Origin: Algoriphagus resistens
GTDB taxonomy: Bacteria > Bacteroidota > Bacteroidia > Cytophagales > Cyclobacteriaceae
Assembly: GCF_001442615.1 (NCBI RefSeq)
Contig: NZ_LMXN01000005.1
Span: 124,001-188,000, forward strand
Reading direction: 5' to 3'
DNA length: 64,000 nucleotides
The translations under genes and the position numbers were made by a program. Shown piece after piece: positions 18,123 through 27,258 of the stretch (within the stretch, counting starts at the first letter, position 1; each line of letters begins with the position of its first letter). The notes below the pieces were generated by a model, which made no database searches, had not been told where the DNA came from, and worked only from the letters and a program-made list of their open reading frames with translations.

Positions 18123-18286
18123 GGGGATTTACAGGATTTGAATCTGAAAAACCCACCCAAAAAATGAATTATTCGATTTTAGCTTTGTTACTTTGACCTG
18201 TATAGCATAAAGAAATAGCTTAATGGCTGATTACCATTTAGAAAGATATTACTTTTGCCAGTTCAAAAATCACCTGAATTACCTCT

Positions 18287-19633
18287 ATGGGGATGAATAT
18301 TGTGATTGCCGGTGCAGGAGATATGGGATATCACCTTGCTGAGCAATTAAGTTTCGATAATAAAGACATCACACTGATCGACACGGACAGAGAAGTTCTG
18401 GACTATGTTTCTTCCAAACTTGATGTGTTGACAGTACAAGGGGATGCTACATCTTTTGAAGTGCTCAAGCGTGCCAATGCTAACAGGGCGAGTATGGTTT
18501 TATGTGTCACTACGTCAGAGAAAACCAACATTGTCACAGCAGTTTTGGCTAAACAATTAGGGGCAAAGCGCGTGATGGCAAGAGTGAGAAACCACTCTTA
18601 CATGGAAGCCGAGAATTTGACCTATTTTCAAAATCTGGGTATTGACAACCTGATCTCGCCTACGATGCTCTGCAGCAAGCACATCTTCAATATGATAGAA
18701 AATTCCAGTTTTACTGAAGTTTTCGATTTTGAAGGAGGAAAGCTCAATATTGTGGGCATCACACTGGATCAAAGCAACCCTTTGGTCAACCAGCGGATCA
18801 TGGATACCAAGTCAAATCCGATTTTTGAAGACATTCGGATCATTGCGATTTTAAGGGATCAAAAAACCATTATACCCCGCGGAAGCACAATTATCCGAAA
18901 TAACGATCACGTGTTTTTCATTTCCAATAAGAAAAATACGCAGACTATCATGGAAGTTCTTGGCCAAGAGAAACATACGGTCAGAAATGTGATGATTATC
19001 GGTGGAGACGATATGGCTTTGACCACTGCACTCAGACTGGAAGACCACTTCCGTGTGACCTTGATCAATAAAGACAAAGAGCGCTGCAAATGGCTGGCGG
19101 AAAATCTTAAAAGTTCCCTGGTGATCAATGGGGATTATAAAAATGTCGAGCTTTTGATTGAAGAAGGATTAGAGCAGATGGACGCTTTTTTGGCGTTGAC
19201 TGAATCTTCGGAAACAAATATTATAGCGAGTTTGACGGCCAAAAACCATGGGGTTTATAAGACTATTGCGCACGTGGACACACGGGAATATATACATATT
19301 TCACACAGTATAGGAGTGGACTCACTAATTAATAAAAAGCTGGTTGCAGCGAATGAAATTTCCAGATTTTTAAAAAAGGGGACTGTAGAGGCTGTTTCGG
19401 GAATATATGGCGTGGATGCTGAGTTTATTCAGTATTCTGTATGCAAGAATAACCGGTTGATTAAAAAGTCACTTAGAGAGCTACATTTTCCAGATTCAGC
19501 GATTGTCGCTGGAGTGATAAGAGGAGAAAAAGTATTTATTCCTGATGGGGATTTTCAATTGGATCTGAATGATAAAGCAATTGTTTTGGCATTGCCAGAG
19601 GCAAAAAGCGCACTCGAAAAACTGTTCCATTAA
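18287..19633 (+). CDS. trkA: Trk potassium uptake regulatory subunit TrkA
   Basis: TrkA gates the TrkH potassium channel by binding nucleotides on the cytoplasmic side. The 448-residue protein contains two RCK (TrkA-N/TrkA-C) units. The first has a complete Rossmann motif IAGAGDMGYHLAEQL and the acidic TLIDTD; the second begins IIGGDDMALTTALRL, lacking the full GxGxxG glycines, which is usual for a degenerate second site. Each is followed by a TrkA-C domain. An ATG at 18293 two codons downstream gives the more usual N-terminus MNIVIAGAG. trkH follows after three bases. Confidence 0.95.
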   Translation: MGMNIVIAGAGDMGYHLAEQLSFDNKDITLIDTDREVLDYVSSKLDVLTVQGDATSFEVLKRANANRASMVLCVTTSEKTNIVTAVLAKQLGAKRVMARVRNHSYMEAENLTYFQNLGIDNLISPTMLCSKHIFNMIENSSFTEVFDFEGGKLNIVGITLDQSNPLVNQRIMDTKSNPIFEDIRIIAILRDQKTIIPRGSTIIRNNDHVFFISNKKNTQTIMEVLGQEKHTVRNVMIIGGDDMALTTALRLEDHFRVTLINKDKERCKWLAENLKSSLVINGDYKNVELLIEEGLEQMDAFLALTESSETNIIASLTAKNHGVYKTIAHVDTREYIHISHSIGVDSLINKKLVAANEISRFLKKGTVEAVSGIYGVDAEFIQYSVCKNNRLIKKSLRELHFPDSAIVAGVIRGEKVFIPDGDFQLDLNDKAIVLALPEAKSALEKLFH

Positions 19634-19636
19634 GAC

Positions 19637-21082
19637 ATGATCCATTTCAAGGAAATCGGAAAGATCATGGGAGCACTCTTGGTGCTGATTTCCCTCCTGA
19701 TGCTTCCGGGTATAGCTTTTTCCTTCCATTTCAATGAAGACCCCTGGCCAATTTTGAGTTCGGCGGTGATCACTATGATTATCGGAATGGTATTGTTCTT
19801 TTCATTCTCAAAGCAGGATCAGAACATACGAAAACGTGAAGGTTATCTCATTGTAGCCTTGAGCTGGATTTTTATGGCATGTTTTGGAATGCTGCCATAT
19901 GTGCTTAGTCGGGAAATCAATGGGTTTTCTGATGCACTTTTTGAGACCATGTCTGGGCTTACCACTACAGGAGCTTCCATTTTGACAGATATAGAGGCGA
20001 TGCCAAAGGGCTTGCTTTTTTGGCGTAGCATGACCCAGTGGATCGGAGGGTTGGGAATTATTGTCCTGACAGTGGCTATTTTTCCTTTGTTAGGAATCGG
20101 CGGAATTGAGCTTTTTGTTGCAGAGTCTCCAGGCCCTACTTCCGATAAAGTCCACCCAAGGATATCCGAAACAGCCAAACGGCTTTGGTATGTATATGTA
20201 GGTCTTACTGTATTGGCCACCTTGCTTTATTGGGTTGGGGGGATGACTTTTTTTGATGCAATTAACCACGCCCTTACGACTTTGGCCACTGGAGGGTTTT
20301 CTACCAAAAATGCCAGCATGGCTTACTATGATTCGGCTTTTATTCAATATGTAGCAATTGTGTTTATGTTTTTGGCGGGGACTAACTTTACGGTGATCTA
20401 CTTTGGATTGATAGGGAAATTTAAGCGTGTTTTCCAAAGCGACGAATTCAAAACGTATGCCCTTGCCTTATTGGGAATTTCTGTACTTCTGTATTTTCCT
20501 ATTTCTAACATTGAGACTAATGCTGAATTGGCATTTAGAAAATCCCTCTTTCAGGTGGTTTCCATTGTGACTACTACAGGTTATGTGACTGATGATTATA
20601 CCAAATACAGTCAAGGAGTTACTTTTTTTTGCTTTATGTTGTTGTTTTTGGGAGGTAGTGCAGGATCAACCGCGGGAGGAATAAAATTTGTAAGGCACCT
20701 CACGTTTATCAAGAATTCCTGGTTGGAATTTAAGCGGCTGGTACATCCGAGGGCAATTGTTCCTTTGATTATCAACGGTGACAGAGTAACAGGTAGGATC
20801 ATCACACATATTATGAACTTCCTCCTGATTTATTTATTGACTTTTGTCTTAGGCTCGTTGGCGCTTTCCCTGATGGGGTATGATTTGCCAACTTCTCTAG
20901 GGGCGGTGGCTACTTCTTTGGCCAATGTCGGGCCGGGAATCGGGGATGTTGGCCCGGTAGATAATTTTGCATTTTTCTCACCTACAGCCAAGATCTTTCT
21001 CTCCTTCATCATGCTTTTGGGAAGGCTTGAACTGTTTACTATACTGATATTATTTACGCCGTTCTTCTGGAGAGCTAATTAA
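19637..21082 (+). CDS. trkH: Trk potassium uptake channel subunit TrkH
   Basis: TrkH is the membrane pore of the Trk potassium transporter. The 481-residue protein has four membrane-pore-membrane repeats. The selectivity-filter loops are recognisable as TTTGASIL, TLATGGFSTKNAS, VTTTGYVTDDY and LANVGPGIGDVG. The IGGLGIIVL and LGGSAGSTAGGIKF segments are standard family signatures. It is coupled to trkA three bases upstream, so the two form one operon. Confidence 0.95.
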   Translation: MIHFKEIGKIMGALLVLISLLMLPGIAFSFHFNEDPWPILSSAVITMIIGMVLFFSFSKQDQNIRKREGYLIVALSWIFMACFGMLPYVLSREINGFSDALFETMSGLTTTGASILTDIEAMPKGLLFWRSMTQWIGGLGIIVLTVAIFPLLGIGGIELFVAESPGPTSDKVHPRISETAKRLWYVYVGLTVLATLLYWVGGMTFFDAINHALTTLATGGFSTKNASMAYYDSAFIQYVAIVFMFLAGTNFTVIYFGLIGKFKRVFQSDEFKTYALALLGISVLLYFPISNIETNAELAFRKSLFQVVSIVTTTGYVTDDYTKYSQGVTFFCFMLLFLGGSAGSTAGGIKFVRHLTFIKNSWLEFKRLVHPRAIVPLIINGDRVTGRIITHIMNFLLIYLLTFVLGSLALSLMGYDLPTSLGAVATSLANVGPGIGDVGPVDNFAFFSPTAKIFLSFIMLLGRLELFTILILFTPFFWRAN

Positions 21083-21188
21083 TTTGGGAATTGGTACTTA
21101 GTTTTGTGAGCGTGGATGTTTTGACAACCTCTAAGAATTTCGAACAGAAATCAATAACTTTCCGTTGAGCACTAAAAGCCGAATTATT

Positions 21189-21701
21189 ATGAGAAAACTG
21201 TTTCTGATCTTATCTGTACTAGTGAGTGTTTGGTCTTGCTCTGAATCTGAACCTGAAGTCTACACTGGCAAGAAACTAGAGTACCGGCTACATAAAGCCA
21301 GTGCATTTGATTATTCTGGTCAGCTTACCGTCCGGGAACTAACAGATGGGAATCTGGAGCTGACAGTGCAGCTAGTAGGTGAGACAAGCAATTCGGCGAC
21401 GGCATTTCCTGCTCATTTGCACTATGGGAATTACTCCGATCCAGAAGCTCCGATGGCTTTTATGCTAAACCCTGTAAGTGGTGCTGATCTTCGAAGTGAG
21501 ACAATTCTCGGTTCATTGATGGATGGAAATAAACTGAGTTTTGAAGATATGAAAGAGTTTGATGGACACGTGAAAGTTCACTTGGCTAGTGAGGGCCCGG
21601 ATTACAAAGTGATTTTGGTGGCAGGAGATATAGGGTCAAATCTAGATGAAACAGTGGAATTTGTCGCTGCCCAGATGACAATTTGTTCACCTGACTTTTA
21701 A
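21189..21701 (+). CDS. Small lipoprotein, possibly CHRD-like
   Basis: From ATG 21189 the protein has 170 residues with a lipoprotein signal (VSVWSC, lipidated Cys17). The mature part is a beta-rich domain with LTVRELTDGNLELTVQL, PAHLHYGNYSDPEAPMAF and HVKVHLAS. The placement of PAHLHYG after an 'effect' strand resembles CHRD-type domains, which often carry a paired His motif. The assignment is tentative. A TTG at 21165 is in frame but would put charged residues before the signal. A bidirectional terminator separates it from the convergent lipoprotein gene. Confidence 0.65.
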   Translation: MRKLFLILSVLVSVWSCSESEPEVYTGKKLEYRLHKASAFDYSGQLTVRELTDGNLELTVQLVGETSNSATAFPAHLHYGNYSDPEAPMAFMLNPVSGADLRSETILGSLMDGNKLSFEDMKEFDGHVKVHLASEGPDYKVILVAGDIGSNLDETVEFVAAQMTICSPDF

Positions 21702-21715
21702 TAGTATTTGCCAGC

Positions 21716-21755
21716 TAAACAGAAAAAGCAGCTGAGAAGCTGCTTTTTCTGTTTA
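21716..21755. terminator. Bidirectional intrinsic terminator
   Basis: An 18-base perfect stem (21716-21733 with 21738-21755, core AAAAAGCAGCT / AGCTGCTTTTT) with a four-base GAGA loop lies between the convergent lipoprotein genes. The A-rich left arm and T-rich right arm allow it to act on both strands. Confidence 0.9.
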
Positions 21756-21768
21756 TAAACGTCATTGA

Positions 21769-22368
21769 TTACTCAATCACAACAGGGAAAGTGATGTCCA
21801 GATCGGATTCTCCTCCCGCTTGTGCATAGTCTGTAAAAGTTGGATTTGTCGCTCCGGGATAGCTTTTGTCCAATGCATGACGGAGTAAGATCTGCATGTT
21901 GGCATTGTTGAGTGTCGGGCTTTGGTCTACCTTCACTATGCCTTTCAATCCAAGGTTTATCCCGCCTTCGTCGTCATATTCATAGGTAAGAATAGGTGTG
22001 CCTACAAAAGCTGAACCTAAGAAATAGAACTGATGCTCATCTGATTCTTCACTGATTTCTTCAGTGATATCTTCTCCTGCTACGGAATTATAAACAGAAA
22101 TGGACATCTGGTAAGTCTTGCCTTTAGCCAACATCACTGTTTCTATCTCAGGTGTAGAACCTATTTCTATACCTTCGGTATCAGAAGCCGTGAAGTCAAA
22201 AGGCTCTCCCACTTCATCTCCGTTTACATCAATTTCCTGAAAAGTGAGGGTTACATCAGTAATCAGTTCTCCGTCATTTTCCGGTACGGGATCTTCGCTG
22301 TCGCAGCTTAAGATGGTGAATGAGATCAAAACTAGGGCAATAAGGTAAAGTTTGTTTGTCGTTTTCAT
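21769..22368 (-). CDS. Lipoprotein paired with TonB-dependent receptor
   Basis: The 199-residue protein has a lipoprotein signal with Cys22 (TILSCDSED). The mature domain is acidic with strands VTLTFQEIDVNG and TYQMSISVYN, an EDITEEISEESDEHQF segment, and a final DLDITFPVVIE strand. Similar small lipoproteins follow TonB receptor genes in Bacteroidota, sometimes annotated as a periplasmic-binding fold. The start codon is 11 bases downstream of the receptor's stop, so it is co-expressed with it. It may be a surface or periplasmic accessory that binds the receptor's ligand; this is inference from position. Confidence 0.7.
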   Translation of the reverse strand: MKTTNKLYLIALVLISFTILSCDSEDPVPENDGELITDVTLTFQEIDVNGDEVGEPFDFTASDTEGIEIGSTPEIETVMLAKGKTYQMSISVYNSVAGEDITEEISEESDEHQFYFLGSAFVGTPILTYEYDDEGGINLGLKGIVKVDQSPTLNNANMQILLRHALDKSYPGATNPTFTDYAQAGGESDLDITFPVVIE

Positions 22369-22378
22369 AAGTTATTGG

Positions 22379-24685
22379 TTAGAATTCATAATTGATTTTT
22401 AGAAGAACATTTCTTCCCATATCATAGGTGAAGTACCGAAAGCGGTTCATGTAATCTTTGTAACTGGTATTGAACAGGTTTTGTACCTGCAGCCCTAGAT
22501 TCAGCTTATTTTCTCCAAGGGTGAGCTGCTTTTGATAGGCTAAATTGAAAAGGGCATAAGCAGGTGGGGCAGGAGCAATATCAAAATCAGGTTCTCTGTT
22601 TTGCCTGGCAACAAGGACATTGCTCAAGGTGATTTTATTGGTCCGTGAATCCGAGGCTTTCGCAAAATCATAACTGACACCCCAATCCATTCTGTTGCTG
22701 GGAATAAACGGGAAATAGCTGTCATTATCTATGTTTTTCGCCTGAACGATGGAGCCTTTCAGGTAGCCATTGATCTTGGTGGTAAATTGATAGCTTCCTG
22801 CAAAGTCAAACCCGTAGAAAAAAGCGTTTGCCTGCACGTATTCATATACATTGAATGTTCCTCTTAGGCTTACATACGTTTCACCTGTAGGGTTAAGGTA
22901 GATGTAATCACGGATAGGATTCAGATAAGCTGTGAATTCCAAATGGGTTTTTTGCCCATCATACTGCAGTTCATTGATCCACTTAAGGGATTTCTCCGAT
23001 TCCAGATCAGGATCACCGATTTCTACCGCTGCAGCTCCATGATGTAGCCCTTCACTAAATAACTCATTCACATTCGGGGATCTCCATGCTGAACCAAGGT
23101 TCGAATTGAATGTAAGATCAGGACTAATATGATAGAGTCCACCGATAAAAGCCGAGAGGTTTTGATAAGCAAGATCTGATGTTCGCAATTCCTGGTTGAT
23201 GTACCTTGCTGTACTTACATTTCTGAAATCATATCTTACTCCAGCTTCAACTTCCAGCGGTCCTTTCGAAAATTTTTCCATTGCATACAATCCGGCATTC
23301 ACCATGTCATAGTTTGGGATCAAGGGCGTCACCCCAGTTCCAGGTACATTCGTATTAGCTTGCTGGATAAGGCTGATGCCCCATGTTCCGCTCAGTTCAT
23401 TCTTATGTGTGTGGTTTACATAGAGGTCAATAGTATTGGTGTAAAGTTCCAGATCCAAGCTGGCCTTCTTGTTTAGATTTCCCCGTCTCTTATCAAATTC
23501 CTGTCTGTGGTTTAGTTGGAAACCGTATTGAAAGTTTAATTTCCAGCTTTCAGAAATGTGATAATGTGACTTTAATTTAGCTAGGTGATGAGTTACCCGT
23601 TGCTTTGGATTAACGATGTCATAGCTGAATTCCCCGTCTGCAAATGGGCGACCATTTTCGATGATATCTTTCAGATCCGAAAGATTTCCGGTATGTGAAT
23701 CCTTCAGTATCCCCAGTTCTGAATGAAAAAGGCTGTAATAGGCTTCAATACCAAGTTTGGTGCTGCTATAGCCAAGTGAAGTGCTTAAGTTTAACTCATT
23801 CACTCCGGTGTTTTCTTGGAAATATCCGGGAGACTTCACATTGCCTGATCTTTTGGCGGAGCCCTGGATCCGGTAGCCTAATCCTTTGATTTTATCTGAA
23901 CCACCAACATGGGCCAAATTTAAATTGCCCATCCGACCATTCGTACCGCCTACAAAGTTAAGATTTGTCTTGCTGGTTTTTTTTGTAGGTAGAGGTGCTG
24001 GGTTTACCAGTATCACCCCGCCCATCGCCTCAGGTCCATATCTTACAGTTTCAGCGCCTTTTATCACGGTGATTTCATCCGCGAGAAAAGGATCAATCTC
24101 AGGTGCATGCTCAGCTCCCCATTGCTGTCCTTCCAGTCGAATGCCATTATTCATAATCATAATCCGATTACTATGCATACCATGGATTACAGGTTTTGCT
24201 ATACTGTTTCCGGTAGAAAATGTAGATACACCAGAGATGCGCTTTAAACTTTCTCCAAGATTCTCACCTCTTGATTCCAGCAGGTTTTCGCCATACAATG
24301 AAGAGACGGCAGTAGTCGTTTGGACCGCATCACGGTGACCATGGATTTCCACTCCGCTCAGTTCCATAGCTTCATCTTCCAGCCTATAGGTTTTGCTGAA
24401 TGTATTGGATTCTATTTTCACAATATCCCTAATATCCTTATGTCCAAGGTATTGTATCGTAATTGTATAAGTTCCGCTACACAGGTTTTTGACTGTGAAA
24501 TTCCCATTCTGATCACTTACTGCCCCTTCCTCTGCCTCAACAACCCACACATATGCTGCCTCAATGGGTTCATTGTTTTCCAAATGGACAATTTTTCCCC
24601 GGATAGAAAAGTTGCAATTCTGGGCATTGGCTTTAAACCCAAACAGCAAAATCAGTGTTAAGAGTATTCCTGTTTTTAAATTCAC
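22379..24685 (-). CDS. TonB-dependent receptor with carboxypeptidase-like N-terminal domain
   Basis: The 768-residue protein has a signal peptide (1-21), a carboxypeptidase-regulatory-like domain (about 25-105, IRGKIVHLENNEPIEAAYVWV), a plug domain (about 115-230 with SGVSTFSTGNSIAKPVIHG and RYGPEAMGGVILV) and a 22-strand barrel ending in KINYEF. A GLHHGAAAVEIGDPDLESE loop with two His, and HGHRD before the plug, recall receptors linked to metal uptake, though this is only suggestive. Start codon is GTG at 24685. The small lipoprotein gene follows. The spacing implies one operon. Confidence 0.93.
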   Translation of the reverse strand: MNLKTGILLTLILLFGFKANAQNCNFSIRGKIVHLENNEPIEAAYVWVVEAEEGAVSDQNGNFTVKNLCSGTYTITIQYLGHKDIRDIVKIESNTFSKTYRLEDEAMELSGVEIHGHRDAVQTTTAVSSLYGENLLESRGENLGESLKRISGVSTFSTGNSIAKPVIHGMHSNRIMIMNNGIRLEGQQWGAEHAPEIDPFLADEITVIKGAETVRYGPEAMGGVILVNPAPLPTKKTSKTNLNFVGGTNGRMGNLNLAHVGGSDKIKGLGYRIQGSAKRSGNVKSPGYFQENTGVNELNLSTSLGYSSTKLGIEAYYSLFHSELGILKDSHTGNLSDLKDIIENGRPFADGEFSYDIVNPKQRVTHHLAKLKSHYHISESWKLNFQYGFQLNHRQEFDKRRGNLNKKASLDLELYTNTIDLYVNHTHKNELSGTWGISLIQQANTNVPGTGVTPLIPNYDMVNAGLYAMEKFSKGPLEVEAGVRYDFRNVSTARYINQELRTSDLAYQNLSAFIGGLYHISPDLTFNSNLGSAWRSPNVNELFSEGLHHGAAAVEIGDPDLESEKSLKWINELQYDGQKTHLEFTAYLNPIRDYIYLNPTGETYVSLRGTFNVYEYVQANAFFYGFDFAGSYQFTTKINGYLKGSIVQAKNIDNDSYFPFIPSNRMDWGVSYDFAKASDSRTNKITLSNVLVARQNREPDFDIAPAPPAYALFNLAYQKQLTLGENKLNLGLQVQNLFNTSYKDYMNRFRYFTYDMGRNVLLKINYEF

Positions 24686-24987
24686 AATGCAAAAATAAGA
24701 TGCGTCGGAATTATTAACTAGGATATTTGAAACAAAGTTGCATTAATAGGATGGATGGTTAAAAATGGGAAGTGATGCGGTGATTTGGACTGAGAATAGA
24801 TGATGGTGATGGCTGGATTTTAGCAGTCAAACTTATTCTGTTTTAGCTTTGGTAAGAAGGACAAAAGCTTATTGGTTTTAATGAAGACTAATCACAATTT
24901 CATTTAAAAGAGACGGAAGCTTATAGAAACTGCGTCATTTTATGCCGTCAATTCTTAACTGAAAATTCTATTTCATACTTTTAGTCA
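24686..24987. other. Divergent intergenic region, no gene seen
   Basis: This 302-base space lies between the receptor gene (minus) and the exonuclease-nuclease gene (plus) and must hold both promoters. CAAAAATA at 24690-24697 reads TATTTTTG on the minus strand, matching the Bacteroidota -7 consensus (TAnnTTTG), but it lies only four bases from the GTG start, so a promoter assignment is doubtful. No reading frame or hairpin of note. Confidence 0.5.
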
Positions 24988-26352
24988 ATGGAATTTGCTA
25001 TAGTAGATATTGAGACCACGGGAGGAGCTCCAAAGAATGGTGGTATTACCGAGATTGCTGTTTTGATACACGATGGGAAATCGATTATCAGAGAATACCA
25101 GACACTGCTTAACCCCGAGCAGGCAATTCCCACTTATATTACAGGATTGACTGGGATCGATAATTTCATGGTAAGACATCAGCCCACTTTTTCGGCAATT
25201 GAGGGAGAGCTTTGGGAGTTGCTCAATGATAGGGTATTTGTGGCGCACAATGTTAGTTTTGACTATGGCTTTCTTCGTGAGGCGTTTTTGAAAGTTGGCA
25301 AGGAACTCAAGACTCCAAAACTCTGTACTGTTCGATTAAGTAGAAAGGTCTATCCAGGCATGGGATCCTATAGTCTTGGTAGACTTTGCGAAAGCCAAAA
25401 AATACAGATTGAATCCAGGCACCGTGCGATGGGTGATGCAAAAGCTACAGCTATATTGTTTGATCGGATGATCAAATCCGACTATCAGATCATCAATCAA
25501 TCACTGAAGAAGAATACAGGAGAAGGCTTTTTGCCTCCTAATTTTCCCCATTCAAAATTCAAAGAAGTCCCTACAGCATGTGGTGTTTATTATATGCTGA
25601 ATGAGCATGGCAAAGTAATCTACGTAGGGAAGGCGGTAAATATCAGGGAGCGGTTTAAGAGTCATTTTTCCGGACAGCTACTCCCAAATCTGAAACAAAA
25701 ACTTAAAGCCGAAGTTTTTGATCTGAAATGGGAACTTACTGGAAGTGAATTTATGGCTCTTTTATTTGAAGCGTTGGAAATCAAAAGATTATGGCCAAAA
25801 TATAATTCCGCTTTGAAACTTCCTAAGCGCATGTTTGGCTTATTTCACTACGAGGATAATTCAGGTTATGGAAGATTTCAACTAGCTAAGATTACCAAGT
25901 ATTTCAGGCCGATTGAATCCTTTTTCTCTTTGGAAGAGGCGAACACATTTCTTAAAAACGGTATTACTACTTATAACCTATGTCCCAAATTATGCGGAAT
26001 CAGGAAAGTAAATTGTGATCCTGAAGAGGAAATGTGCTGTGATGGCGCATGTGATTTTACTGAGGAACCAAAAGAATACAATAAGCGTGTGGCAGAATTC
26101 ATGGAAAAGATAAGGGAGAGCCAAAAAGAAATCCTCATCAAATTGGAAGGGCGAAACCCTGACGAAGCTGCATATTGCATGTTTGAAAGCGGGATGCTAA
26201 GCAGATTCGCCTACCTGGGTATTGAGCAGATAACCGATGATATACCTTCCCAACTTGAGCTGGTGGCGCAAGTGCCTGAAACCTATTATATCCTTCGTCA
26301 ATATATCCATCAGATCAGCCCAGAGCAGATCATGGTTTTGGAAACCCACTGA
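24988..26352 (+). CDS. DEDDh exonuclease fused to GIY-YIG (UvrC/Cho-like) nuclease
   Basis: The 454-residue protein joins two nuclease domains. Residues 1-165 are a DnaQ-like 3'-5' exonuclease with Asp7 and Glu9 (VDIETTG), Asp92 (HNVSFDYGF), His145 and Asp150 (HRAMGDAKA). Residues 195-280 are a GIY-YIG domain: GVYY at 199-202, IYVG at 211-214, Arg220 and Glu261. Between 332 and 355 lies a cysteine cluster (C332, C336, C343, C350, C351, C355), at the same place after the GIY-YIG domain as the four-cysteine cluster in UvrC. Such fusions are known in several bacterial groups and suggest excision repair with linked resection. It is convergent with the metallopeptidase gene, with a gap of six bases. 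Confidence 0.9.
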   Translation: MEFAIVDIETTGGAPKNGGITEIAVLIHDGKSIIREYQTLLNPEQAIPTYITGLTGIDNFMVRHQPTFSAIEGELWELLNDRVFVAHNVSFDYGFLREAFLKVGKELKTPKLCTVRLSRKVYPGMGSYSLGRLCESQKIQIESRHRAMGDAKATAILFDRMIKSDYQIINQSLKKNTGEGFLPPNFPHSKFKEVPTACGVYYMLNEHGKVIYVGKAVNIRERFKSHFSGQLLPNLKQKLKAEVFDLKWELTGSEFMALLFEALEIKRLWPKYNSALKLPKRMFGLFHYEDNSGYGRFQLAKITKYFRPIESFFSLEEANTFLKNGITTYNLCPKLCGIRKVNCDPEEEMCCDGACDFTEEPKEYNKRVAEFMEKIRESQKEILIKLEGRNPDEAAYCMFESGMLSRFAYLGIEQITDDIPSQLELVAQVPETYYILRQYIHQISPEQIMVLETH

Positions 26353-26358
26353 GATTAG

Positions 26359-27258
26359 CTATAAGTTGGTAGCATTGAATGTGTCTCCTTGATTGATGTC
26401 TCCTGTTTCAAAGCCTTTTTTAAACCATTTCATTCGTTGGGCAGAGGAGCCATGGGTGAAAGAATCAGGTATTACACGACCTGTAGCTTGCTTTTGCAGA
26501 CGATCGTCTCCGATAGCGTTTGCTGCATTTAATGCTTCATCCAAATCTCCCTTCTCCATCCAACCAATTGATTTTTGACTGTGGTGAGCCCAAACTCCTG
26601 CCAGGAAGTCTGCTTGCAGTTCTAATCTTACCGAATATTGGTTGTACTCTTTTTCGCTCACCTGACCTCGCAGCTTGTGCATTTGATCAGTGATGCCCAT
26701 GATTTTTTGAATGTGATGTCCAACTTCATGAGCTATGACGTAGGCCTGGGCAAAATCTCCGGGAGCATTCAGTTTCAATTCCATTTCTCGGAAAAAGCTG
26801 AGATCTATGTATAGTTTTTCATCCCCCGGGCAGTAAAATGGGCCAGTGGCACTGGATGCCATTCCGCAGGCGGAAGAGACCTGTCCGCTAAAAAGTACCA
26901 GAGTAGGTTCCCTGTAGTTTTCCAAAAGATTATTCCATACATCTTCGGTATCCGCTAAAATGGTTTCGCTGAAAGCAGCGAGCCGATCTTCCTCAGCAGT
27001 GGGTGTATAGTTGGTCTCAGTGGTAAAACCTTGGCCACCTTCGCCAAGGAATCCCCCTAGAAAAGTAAGAGGATTGGTACCGGTGATCACTGAGACAGCA
27101 ATCACAATCCCGGCAATGATCAGTCCGGTTTTGGAAAATAGAATCTTGATCAGGGGGCCAATAAGCATTGGATTAAATCCACCGCCCCGCATACCGCCAC
27201 CGCTTTGCCCCCTTCTATCCTCTACATTTGAGCTTCGTCTTCTTCCTTCCCATTTCAT
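26359..27258 (-). CDS. Neutral zinc metallopeptidase, YpfJ family
   Basis: The 299-residue protein contains the zinc-site HEVGHHIQ near residue 177 and the later ELQADFLAGVWAHH segment with the third ligand, both typical of the putative neutral zinc metallopeptidase family (KPN_02809/YpfJ). A Gly/Arg-rich N-terminus is followed by a membrane helix at about 43-62, so the peptidase domain is in the periplasm. The SACGMASSATGPFYCPGD segment with two Cys is also a family feature. The leader holds a repeat with a hairpin, and the start codon lies inside one repeat unit and overlaps the stop of a 52-codon frame (see the separate entries). Confidence 0.92.
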   Translation of the reverse strand: MKWEGRRRSSNVEDRRGQSGGGMRGGGFNPMLIGPLIKILFSKTGLIIAGIVIAVSVITGTNPLTFLGGFLGEGGQGFTTETNYTPTAEEDRLAAFSETILADTEDVWNNLLENYREPTLVLFSGQVSSACGMASSATGPFYCPGDEKLYIDLSFFREMELKLNAPGDFAQAYVIAHEVGHHIQKIMGITDQMHKLRGQVSEKEYNQYSVRLELQADFLAGVWAHHSQKSIGWMEKGDLDEALNAANAIGDDRLQKQATGRVIPDSFTHGSSAQRMKWFKKGFETGDINQGDTFNATNL

